Positions 1 to 6,205 of a DNA stretch of 12,773 nucleotides are shown here, piece by piece. The notes under the pieces are model-generated. The model had not been told where the DNA came from. It searched no databases and saw nothing but the letters and a program-made list of their open reading frames with translations. The stretch covers positions 1 through 12,773 of the forward strand of contig CAJBIL010000056.1 in the NCBI GenBank assembly GCA_903953145.1, written 5' to 3'. The position numbers and the translations under genes were made by a program. The DNA comes from an uncultured beta proteobacterium. GTDB lineage: Bacteria > Pseudomonadota > Gammaproteobacteria > Burkholderiales > Rhodocyclaceae. The number at the start of each line of letters is the position of its first letter. The first letter of the stretch is position 1.

Positions 1-2
1 AT

Positions 3-620
3 CACCCCGAGTTCACGCCGCAGGGCAGTTGCAAACTTTGCACGGTAAAGGCCAATGGCCGCTATGTTTCGTCCTGCACGATGCAGGTGAAAGACGGCAT
101 GGAGGTCGAGAATAACTCCCCCGATCTCAACGACAAGCGGCGCACGATGCTGCAAATGCTGTTTGTCGAGGGCAACCACTTTTGCCCGTCGTGCGAGAAG
201 AGCGGTAATTGCAAGTTGCAGGCGCTGGCCTACGAGCTGGAAATGCTGACCCCGCATTTTGATCAGTTTTACCCGAATCGCCCGGTCGATGCTTCGCATC
301 CCCAGGTGCTGCTCGACTTCAATCGCTGCATTCTCTGTGAGTTGTGCGTGCGCGCCAGCCGTGATGTCGACGGCAAGAGTGTGTTCGCCCTGTCCGGGCG
401 CGGGATGAGCAAGCATCTGATCGTCAATGCCGAATCCGGCCGTCTGGCCGACACCGATTTTTCACTGCTCGACCGCGCAGCGCACGTTTGCCCGGTCGGC
501 GTCATCCTTGAAAAACGCAAGGGTTTTGCCGTGCCAATCGGCAAGCGCTTATACGACGAGAAGCCGATTGGTCAGCAGGTGGAACAACTGGCCGCACGGA
601 CGGCGAAAGTTGAGGGTTGA
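3..620 (+). CDS. hoxU: HoxU, diaphorase-side Fe-S subunit of NAD-reducing [NiFe] hydrogenase (5' partial)
   Basis: This is the electron-transfer subunit that links the HoxYH hydrogenase module to the NAD-binding HoxF in the cytoplasmic bidirectional hydrogenase. The reading frame is open from the left edge, so the start lies outside the window; about 205 residues are visible against roughly 235-245 for the family. At the left edge the last part of the [2Fe-2S] ferredoxin domain is seen (GSCKLCTV, then SSCT). Next comes the His/Cys-ligated cluster motif (GNHFCPSCEKSGNC), then two ferredoxin-type four-cysteine clusters (CILCELC and, later, HVCPVG). The C-terminal ILEKRKGF and PIGKR segments match HoxU proteins as I remember them. 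The stop is one base before the hoxY start, which implies translational coupling. hoxF (and perhaps hoxE) should lie just upstream. NuoG N-terminal domains are related, but the short length and hoxYH neighbours settle the call. Confidence 0.96.
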   Translation, partial: HPEFTPQGSCKLCTVKANGRYVSSCTMQVKDGMEVENNSPDLNDKRRTMLQMLFVEGNHFCPSCEKSGNCKLQALAYELEMLTPHFDQFYPNRPVDASHPQVLLDFNRCILCELCVRASRDVDGKSVFALSGRGMSKHLIVNAESGRLADTDFSLLDRAAHVCPVGVILEKRKGFAVPIGKRLYDEKPIGQQVEQLAARTAKVEG

Positions 621-621
621 G

Positions 622-1212
622 ATGAGCGCCGGGATGAACACAACTACGGGGGGGCTGCCCAGTACCCCGGGCGAAAAAAAGAAGCTGCGTTTAGCGACGA
701 CCTCGCTGGCCGGCTGCTTTGGCTGTCATATGTCTTTTCTCGACATCGATGAACGCTTGCTGGCGCTGATCGAGCTCGTTGAGTTTGACCGTTCGCCGCT
801 GACCGACATCAAACACTGCGGCCCCTGCGATATCGGCCTGATCGAAGGCGGCATTTGTAATGCCGAGAACGTGCATGTGCTGCGCGAGTTTCGCCAGAAC
901 TGCAAGGTGCTGATCGCGATCGGCGCCTGCGCCGTCAATGGTGGCTTGCCGGCGCAGCGCAATCATATTGATCTTGGCCAGTGTTTGCAGGAGGTCTATC
1001 TGACCGGTGAGGGCGTCGTGAACGGTCAGATTCCGAACGATCCCGAATTGCCGCTGCCGCTCGACAAGGTGCATCCGATCCACGAGATTGTCCGCATCGA
1101 CTACTTCATTCCCGGTTGCCCCCCCTCGGGTGATGCGATCTGGAAGTTTTTAACCGATCTGATCGAAGGCCGGACGCCACGTCTGGGTCATCCGATGCTG
1201 CATTTCGATTGA
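622..1212 (+). CDS. hoxY: HoxY, small subunit of NAD-reducing [NiFe] hydrogenase
   Basis: HoxY carries electrons from the NiFe site in HoxH to HoxU/HoxF through one proximal [4Fe-4S] cluster. The protein is 196 residues, within the usual ~180-210, and lacks the medial/distal cluster domain of uptake hydrogenases, as expected for group 3d. Likely cluster ligands are C32 and C35 (GCFGCHMS), C103 (GACAVNGG) and C166 (PGCPPSG); extra cysteines at C66, C69 and C79 lie in HCGPCD and GGIC. I chose ATG 622 over the longer open frame because upstream codons overlap hoxU out of frame, a GAGGG ribosome site lies just before it, and the N-terminus then fits the family. There is no twin-arginine signal, consistent with a cytoplasmic enzyme. 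The gene sits between hoxU (1-bp gap) and hoxH (55-bp gap). Confidence 0.96.
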   Translation: MSAGMNTTTGGLPSTPGEKKKLRLATTSLAGCFGCHMSFLDIDERLLALIELVEFDRSPLTDIKHCGPCDIGLIEGGICNAENVHVLREFRQNCKVLIAIGACAVNGGLPAQRNHIDLGQCLQEVYLTGEGVVNGQIPNDPELPLPLDKVHPIHEIVRIDYFIPGCPPSGDAIWKFLTDLIEGRTPRLGHPMLHFD

Positions 1213-1214
1213 GC

Positions 1215-1244
1215 GGCTGCGAAAATCTTGAATTTTTCACAGCC
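1215..1244 (+). repeat. Imperfect inverted repeat between hoxY and hoxH
   Basis: The arms GGCTGCGAAAA (1215-1225) and TTTTCACAGCC (1234-1244) are complementary except for one position, with an 8-base loop. The hairpin starts two bases after the hoxY stop and ends 23 bases before the hoxH start. It could be an RNA processing or stability element that sets the hoxY:hoxH ratio. It has no U-run after the stem, so it is not a normal terminator. The structure is seen directly; its function is inferred. Confidence 0.5.
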
Positions 1245-1267
1245 TCTGAGTCGTTGATAGGAAAAAC

Positions 1268-2737
1268 ATGAGCTTTGAACTGGAAACCGCTCCCGCCAAT
1301 GCGACCAACCTGCGTCGCGTCGCCATTGACCCCGTATCGCGCGTCGAGGGGCACGGCAAGGTGACGCTGCTGCTGGATGAGAACGACGAGGTGCAGCAGG
1401 TGCGGCTGCACATTGTTGAATTCCGTGGTTTTGAGAAGTTCATTCAGGGCCGGCCGTACTGGGAGGTGCCGGTGATGGTGCAGCGCCTGTGTGGTATCTG
1501 CCCGGTATCGCACCATCTGGCTGCCGCCAAGGCGCTGGATTGGGTGGTCGGTGCGCAGTGCCTGACGCCATCGGCGGAGAAATTGCGCCGTTTGATGCAT
1601 TACGGCCAGATGTTGCAATCGCATGCGCTGCATTTTTTCCACCTTTCGTCGCCGGATCTGCTGTTTGGTTTCGAGAGTGAGGTTGGCCGGCGCAACATCG
1701 TTGGTGTTGCTGCGGCTTATCCCGAGGTTGCCAGGCAGGGGGTGTTGTTGCGTAAATTTGGTCAGGAGGTGATCCGTCTTACCGCGGGCAAGCGTATTCA
1801 CGGCACGGGGGCGATTCCCGGTGGCGTCAATCGGGCGCTTAGCCTTGAGGAGCGCGCCGGCCTGCTGGCGGAAGTCGATCAGATCATCGCCTGGAGCCGT
1901 GACGCAGTGCAACTCGCCAAGCGCCTGCACCGTGCAGAGCCGGGGCTTTACGATGTGTTTGGCAGCTTTCGCTCAAACCTGATGTCGATTGTCGGGGCCA
2001 ACGGGGCGCTTGATTTTTACGACGGTAAGCTGCGTGCCCGCGACGCCGATGGCAAGATTATTGTGGATGGTTTTGATGTGCAGAATTACCACGCGTTGAT
2101 CCGCGAAGAGGTCAAGCCGTGGAGTTACATGAAGTTTCCCTTCCTCACCAGCCTTGGCCCGGAGGCCGGCTGGTACAAGGTGGGGCCGCTTGCTCGCGTG
2201 CAAAACTGTGATTTCATCGCAACGCCGCTGGCCGAGGCCGAGCGTCGCGAATTCATCGAACACGGTCAGGGCGGGCTGGTTCACGCGCCACTCGCCTATC
2301 ACTGGGCGCGCATGATCGAGATGCTGCACGCGGCCGAGACGATCAAGGATCTTCTGCATGATGATGATCTCTCGGGCAGCGATCTGACCACCAGCGGCCC
2401 GCGCAGCCGCGAGGGCGTGGGCGTGATCGAGGCACCGCGCGGTACGCTGATCCACCACTATCGCGTTGATGACGATGATCTGGTGACGATGTGCAACCTG
2501 ATTGTGTCGACCACGCACAATAATCAGCCGATGAATGAGGCGGTGCGACGCGTTGCCAAACGTTATCTGAATGGCCGCCAACTGACGGAAGGCCTGCTCA
2601 ACCATATTGAGGTGGCGATCCGCGCTTTTGATCCCTGCCTCTCTTGCGCTACCCATGCGCTGGGAAAAATGCCGTTGCAGCTTGAGTTGCAGGATGCGGC
2701 GGGGCAGGTGGTCGGGCGTTTGAGTAGTCGCGTCTGA
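1268..2737 (+). CDS. hoxH: HoxH, large NiFe catalytic subunit of NAD-reducing hydrogenase
   Basis: HoxH holds the NiFe(CN)2CO centre that splits or forms H2. The 489-residue protein matches the usual ~480-490. The N-terminal L1 motif RLCGICPVSHH supplies C75 and C78; the C-terminal L2 motif DPCLSCATH supplies C457 and C460, with H463. These four cysteines bind the metals. As known for this family, the precursor is expected to be cut after H463, removing 26 residues beginning ALGKMP, and the protease for this (HoxW) is the next gene. The start ATG has an AGGAAAA ribosome site. Other conserved stretches include DPVSRVEGHG near residue 21 and SSPDLLFG near residue 128. All key residues are present, so an active enzyme is expected. 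The hoxW ATG follows after 27 bp. Confidence 0.97.
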   Translation: MSFELETAPANATNLRRVAIDPVSRVEGHGKVTLLLDENDEVQQVRLHIVEFRGFEKFIQGRPYWEVPVMVQRLCGICPVSHHLAAAKALDWVVGAQCLTPSAEKLRRLMHYGQMLQSHALHFFHLSSPDLLFGFESEVGRRNIVGVAAAYPEVARQGVLLRKFGQEVIRLTAGKRIHGTGAIPGGVNRALSLEERAGLLAEVDQIIAWSRDAVQLAKRLHRAEPGLYDVFGSFRSNLMSIVGANGALDFYDGKLRARDADGKIIVDGFDVQNYHALIREEVKPWSYMKFPFLTSLGPEAGWYKVGPLARVQNCDFIATPLAEAERREFIEHGQGGLVHAPLAYHWARMIEMLHAAETIKDLLHDDDLSGSDLTTSGPRSREGVGVIEAPRGTLIHHYRVDDDDLVTMCNLIVSTTHNNQPMNEAVRRVAKRYLNGRQLTEGLLNHIEVAIRAFDPCLSCATHALGKMPLQLELQDAAGQVVGRLSSRV

Positions 2738-2764
2738 TCCTGAATCCAGGTTGATTCTTTGACA

Positions 2765-3295
2765 ATGCCTTCTGCCCTGATTGCGCCCGTTGTTGTACTC
2801 GCCTGCGGCAATCCGAGCCGGGGCGATGATGCGCTTGGGCCTTTGCTGCTTGAGCGTTTGCAGGCGTGGCTGGAGGCCGAAGGGCTGGCTGATGGCTTTG
2901 AGCTGATCGGCGATTTCCAGTTACAGATCGAGCACGCACTTGATCTGGCCGGGCGGCGTCTGGCCTTGTTTATCGATGCCGGGCATGCGACACAATCGCC
3001 GTTTGAGTTTCGCCGGATTGCGGCCGGGCAAAGCACCCGCCACAGCACGCATGCCTTGTCGCCCGAAGCGGTGCTCGCCGTATTGCCCCGGGTCAGCGAT
3101 GCCGAGCCACCGCCGGCCTTTCTGCTCTGCGTTTGTGGCGAGCATTTTGAGTTAGGCGCAGCGCTGAGCGTTGCCGCGCAAAGTAACGCAGCGCAAGCCT
3201 TTGCTTTGCTCGAACGCCTTTGTTACGCACCGGTGCTGGCCGGCTGGGCGGAGGCTGCATCAGCGTTTGTTGATATGAATCATGGTGGCGATTGA
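2765..3295 (+). CDS. hoxW: HoxW, hydrogenase maturation endopeptidase
   Basis: This is a nickel-sensing endopeptidase of family M52 that removes the C-terminal peptide of pre-HoxH after the NiFe site is filled. The 176-residue protein begins with a hydrophobic strand followed by ACGNPSRGDDALGP, the family signature. By analogy with HybD (E16, D62, H93), the nickel-contacting residues are D22, D71 (LFIDAGHA) and H96 (STHALSP). I chose ATG 2765; an in-frame TTG at 2759 lies 8 bases after a weak AGG and cannot be excluded. The C-terminal half (from about residue 110) is variable, as is usual in HoxW. Its position directly after hoxH supports specificity for HoxH. Confidence 0.92.
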   Translation: MPSALIAPVVVLACGNPSRGDDALGPLLLERLQAWLEAEGLADGFELIGDFQLQIEHALDLAGRRLALFIDAGHATQSPFEFRRIAAGQSTRHSTHALSPEAVLAVLPRVSDAEPPPAFLLCVCGEHFELGAALSVAAQSNAAQAFALLERLCYAPVLAGWAEAASAFVDMNHGGD

Positions 3296-3349
3296 CGCTC
3301 GCACCTAACATCGCGCTTCCCGCAGTTCTGATCACTGGAATGATTGACG

Positions 3350-4141
3350 ATGCGTTTCCACCTCAAAAAATCTGCCGCTGCGGCGCTTGCGGCTGTTTTT
3401 TTATATCTGCCGGTCGCTCAGGCAGCCGATTTCGGCAGTCTTCCCGAGGCGAATCTGGCTGCCGGTGCGTTGTCGGCAATGCCGGCGCCGGTTCAGCCGG
3501 ACGCAGGTTTTGAGACGATCAATGCGTTACCGGCTGCCGGCCGCAGCCCGCTTGCCAGTCGTCTGATTGCCGTTGAAGTTGATCTGGCGAACAGTCCTTT
3601 TTATTCGCTTGAACCGGCCGATGGTCAGCTTGAAGCGCGCTACCGGATGAACTTCAATAATGTGGCGGAAGGCTGGAACTGGTATCCGTTGGCCAATCCG
3701 GCGCAGGAAGATTACTACCACACAAAATTTTTACCGCTCAAATCAGTGACGGTTGAACGCGGCGATTATGAGCACGAGGACAAGATTGGCGAAGCGCAGC
3801 GCATGAAGGTGACGTGGCGCTACGATTATTTTCTGGCGTTCGATAATCTTTACGACTTTTATCCGCGTGTGGCTGATGACGACGCTGGTTTTGTCGCCAT
3901 GCTGCCTGCCGGAGTAATGACGCCAGGGCAGGGCGCGCCACAAGTGCGAATGCTGGCGTTGGCCAGTCTGCTCGAACCTTATGTTTCGGAAAGCACCACG
4001 TTCTGGAAGGCCACTTATGGCAAACCGACCGATTTCACGCTGAAAAAACGCTACCTGATGGCCCGGCTGGAAGCTGTGTGGTTTGTCGATGCGGTCAGCG
4101 GCAAGGTGTTGGCGCGCCTGGCACGCAAAACGGCGCCCTGA
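3350..4141 (+). CDS. Exported protein of unknown function at the end of the hox operon
   Basis: I do not recognise this 263-residue protein. Residues 1-25 form a clear Sec signal peptide: positive FHLKK start, an Ala/Leu-rich hydrophobic core, and a likely cut after VAQA at A25. There is no lipobox cysteine, and no cysteines, haem motifs or metal motifs stand out in the mature part. The mature protein is rich in aromatic residues (WNWYP, WRYDYF, YDFYPR), suggesting a compact beta-rich periplasmic fold. The start is ATG 3350, with GGAA about 9 bases upstream. It begins 54 bp after hoxW on the same strand with no terminator between, so co-transcription is possible. Its stop codon falls in the loop of the terminator at 4127-4153. 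A role in hydrogenase function is not shown; linkage may be accidental. Confidence 0.8.
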   Translation: MRFHLKKSAAAALAAVFLYLPVAQAADFGSLPEANLAAGALSAMPAPVQPDAGFETINALPAAGRSPLASRLIAVEVDLANSPFYSLEPADGQLEARYRMNFNNVAEGWNWYPLANPAQEDYYHTKFLPLKSVTVERGDYEHEDKIGEAQRMKVTWRYDYFLAFDNLYDFYPRVADDDAGFVAMLPAGVMTPGQGAPQVRMLALASLLEPYVSESTTFWKATYGKPTDFTLKKRYLMARLEAVWFVDAVSGKVLARLARKTAP

Positions 4142-4153
4142 AGCGCCGTTTTT
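4127..4153. terminator. Strong bidirectional intrinsic terminator
   Basis: The arms AAAACGGCGC (4127-4136) and GCGCCGTTTT (4143-4152) pair perfectly over 10 bp around a 6-base loop, with T4153 extending the run. The A-run on one side and T-run on the other let it work in both directions. It lies between the convergent exported-protein gene (plus) and usp (minus). The stop codon of the plus-strand gene is inside the loop. Confidence 0.88.
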
Positions 4154-4186
4154 GTCCTGCGTCGTGTTTGATCAGGTTTGCAGCGC

Positions 4187-4630
4187 TCAGCGATAGACCA
4201 GTACGGGAATTTTCGAGTGTGTCAGCACCTTGTTGGTCTCACTGCCGAGCAGAAAGCCGCTGAATCCCCGCCGGCCGTGTGAAGCCATAAAGATCAGGTC
4301 ACAGCCGGCTTGGGTGGCGGCCTCAATGATTGCTTCGTAGGGGATGTCGCTGGTCAGGGAGAGCTTGGCGCACTCGACTGCTGCTTCCTTGCACAGCTGC
4401 TCGACAAAGCCAAGATTCTGTTGCGCCTGCTGCTCGGCGAGTTCGGCAAATTTTTCAGGGGTGGTCGGGTCAATCAGTGCGCCCTCGCCGTAGTAGGTCA
4501 CCGGGTATTCCGGTTTTGCATAGAAGGCGGTGATTCGTGCTCCGGCATCCTTGGCAAAAGATACGGCACGCCGGCAGGTATCTTGCGAAAGTTCTGAGCC
4601 GTCGGTAGGAACGAGGATATGCTTGAACAT
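4187..4630 (-). CDS. Universal stress protein, UspA family
   Basis: This 147-residue, single-domain Usp protein is in the usual length range. It starts MFKHILVPTDGSE, with the D10 that contacts ATP in nucleotide-binding members. The C-terminal ATP-binding motif G-2x-G-9x-G-S is present as A116-SH-G119-9x-G129-S130, with Ala in place of the first Gly, a change I have seen in related betaproteobacterial proteins. It ends in the typical IPVLVYR strand. ATP binding is therefore likely but not certain. On the minus strand the start codon has an AAGGA site about 7 bases upstream. It is divergent from the beta-CASP gene and shares a 105-bp intergenic with an FNR/Anr-type box. In Pseudomonas several usp genes are under Anr control, which fits a low-oxygen survival role. 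Confidence 0.93.
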   Translation of the reverse strand: MFKHILVPTDGSELSQDTCRRAVSFAKDAGARITAFYAKPEYPVTYYGEGALIDPTTPEKFAELAEQQAQQNLGFVEQLCKEAAVECAKLSLTSDIPYEAIIEAATQAGCDLIFMASHGRRGFSGFLLGSETNKVLTHSKIPVLVYR

Positions 4631-4657
4631 GGCGATTCCTTCTTGATGTTATGTGTT

Positions 4658-4683
4658 TACGTGAGATAACTAATCCTACGTGA
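4658..4683. repeat. Direct repeat TACGTGA x2 in the usp/beta-CASP intergenic
   Basis: The heptamer TACGTGA occurs at 4658-4664 and again at 4677-4683, a 19-bp period (nearly two helix turns). It lies between the usp start and the FNR-type box. This spacing would suit a protein binding the same face of DNA twice, but no named regulator is recognised, and a chance repeat is possible. Confidence 0.3.
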
Positions 4684-4686
4684 AAA

Positions 4687-4700
4687 TTGACCGAAATCAA
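4687..4700. promoter_or_regulatory. FNR/Anr-type box between usp and the beta-CASP gene
   Basis: TTGAC-CGAA-ATCAA matches the FNR/Anr/Dnr consensus TTGAT-N4-ATCAA at 9 of 10 positions. Its centre is 63 bp from the usp start and 42 bp from the beta-CASP start. No convincing -10 element sits 41.5 bp away in either direction: the position for the plus strand has GAAACT (3 of 6) and would give an almost leaderless transcript. The box is therefore well supported as sequence, but which gene it controls is unclear. Confidence 0.6.
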
Positions 4701-4735
4701 AACGTTCGAGGCCTTAAAGGCAGAAACTCTTTGTC

Positions 4736-6142
4736 ATGAAGATCAGCTTTTATGGTGCCGCCGGTGAGGTGACCGGATCGTGCTTCCTGATTGAGACGGA
4801 GGCGGTGCGTTTTCTTGTCGATTGCGGCATGTTTCAGGGTGGGCGCGATGCTTATCCGAAAAATCTGGCAGCCTTGCCGTTTGATGTCCGGCAACTCGAT
4901 TTTGTCCTGATTACCCATGCGCACATTGACCATTCCGGCTTGTTGCCGCGTTTGACTGTGCTCGGTTACCGGGGGCCGATCTACACGACGCCGGCAAGCA
5001 TTGATCTGCTGCAAGTGCTGTTACTCGACAGCGCGCATATTCAGGAAAAGGAAAGTGAGTGGCTGTTGCGTCACCGGCACCGGCGTTCAGCCTCGGTGCG
5101 CGGCATTCCGGCGCCGCTTTACACGGTGACGCAGGCGCAAGCCTGTTTGCAGCAGTTTCGGCCGGTTTCCTACGGCGAGCGTTTTACACCGGTGCCGGGG
5201 GTTGATTTCTGTCTGCGCGACGCGGGGCACATTCTCGGGTCGGCGATCATCGAGCTATGGCTGGTGGACGGCGGGAAAACCCGCAAGCTGGTTTTCTCCG
5301 GTGATCTCGGGCAACCCAACCGGCCGGTATTGCGTAACCCTGAGCTGATCGAAGAAGCCGATATTCTTTTTGTCGAGTCGACCTACGGAAATCGCCTGCA
5401 CAAGAATATGGATGAAACCCTTGATGAAATCATTGAGGTTTTTCATTACACGCTGCACAAGAAACGCGGCAACGTGATTATTCCGGCGTTTGCTGTCGGG
5501 CGGACGCAGGAAATGCTGCATGTGCTGACCGATCTTGTGCGGCATGGCCGCATGGCGCCACTGACGGTGTATGTCGATTCGCCGATGGCCAGCACGGCAA
5601 CGCAGATCACGATGCGTCACCCCGCGTTGTTATCGGGAGAGGCGCAGACGCTGATTTCGTGGCAACAGCGCAATCCTGACAAGATGCGCATCGAGTTTGT
5701 GGCGGATGTTGAGGCGTCAATGCGGCTCAATGATCTTAGGCACGGGGCGGTGATCCTCTCGGCCAGCGGTATGTGTGACGCCGGTCGGATCAAGTATCAC
5801 TTGCGCAACAACCTGCCGCATTCTGAGAGCTCGGTGTTGATTACAGGTTTCCAGGCAGCAGGTACGCTGGGGCGGCGTCTGGTTGATGGGGCGCGGGTCG
5901 TGCGTCTGTTTGGCCAGCAGATCACCGTGCGTGCCGATATTTTTACGATCGGGGGCTTGTCGGCGCATGCCGATCAGGCCGCGCTGCTTGGCTGGCTCGG
6001 GGCATTCCGCAAGCCGCCACAAAAAACCTTCATCGTGCATGGCGAACTGGAAACAGCTAATCTGTTCGCAGACATTGTGCGTGATCGCCTCGGGTGGGCG
6101 AATGTGGCGGTGCCGGCCTACAAATCGCAGGTCATTCTGTAA
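4736..6142 (+). CDS. Beta-CASP metallo-beta-lactamase-fold RNA hydrolase
   Basis: The 468-residue protein belongs to the CPSF73/YSH1-like beta-CASP group, zinc-dependent nucleases acting on RNA. It opens with MKISFYGAAGEVTGSC, the usual start of this family. Metal-ligand motifs are complete: H61-x-H63-x-D65-H66, H165 (GHILGS) and D190 (SGDLG). The beta-CASP inserts are also present: motif A acid E214 (VESTYGN), motif B H411 (LSAHAD) and motif C H435 (VHGE). The cap domain runs about 205-400, including PAFAVGRTQE and SASGMC. An active endo- or exonuclease is therefore likely; it is not an antibiotic-resistance enzyme. The ribosome site is weak (AAGG 15 bases upstream), which is odd. phaC follows after 63 bp without a terminator, so the two may be co-transcribed. 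Confidence 0.92.
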   Translation: MKISFYGAAGEVTGSCFLIETEAVRFLVDCGMFQGGRDAYPKNLAALPFDVRQLDFVLITHAHIDHSGLLPRLTVLGYRGPIYTTPASIDLLQVLLLDSAHIQEKESEWLLRHRHRRSASVRGIPAPLYTVTQAQACLQQFRPVSYGERFTPVPGVDFCLRDAGHILGSAIIELWLVDGGKTRKLVFSGDLGQPNRPVLRNPELIEEADILFVESTYGNRLHKNMDETLDEIIEVFHYTLHKKRGNVIIPAFAVGRTQEMLHVLTDLVRHGRMAPLTVYVDSPMASTATQITMRHPALLSGEAQTLISWQQRNPDKMRIEFVADVEASMRLNDLRHGAVILSASGMCDAGRIKYHLRNNLPHSESSVLITGFQAAGTLGRRLVDGARVVRLFGQQITVRADIFTIGGLSAHADQAALLGWLGAFRKPPQKTFIVHGELETANLFADIVRDRLGWANVAVPAYKSQVIL

Positions 6143-6205
6143 TTTTAGAATTCCCCATTTATTCATTTGCCCATAAACAAAAAAACAATTTCAGCGGAGA
6201 GTTTT

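Noticed and set aside
427..621. Upstream extension of HoxY in its own frame
   Set aside because: It overlaps hoxU out of frame, has no ribosome site, and would add about 65 residues absent from HoxY proteins; ATG 622 fits length and spacing.
1106..1930. Long minus-strand open frame of 274 codons
   Set aside because: It lies opposite hoxY/hoxH, whose motifs are unmistakable, and its translation has low-complexity Arg/His/Gln composition with no recognisable domain.
4654..4669. A class II -10 element for usp matched to the FNR-type box
   Set aside because: Candidate hexamers on the minus strand (TTATCT, TAAACA) fall at the wrong distance, about 36 or 45 bp from the box centre instead of 41.5.
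4736..6142. Reading the MBL-fold protein as a beta-lactamase
   Set aside because: The beta-CASP motifs (E214, H411, H435) and 468-residue length place it with RNA hydrolases; there is no signal peptide.
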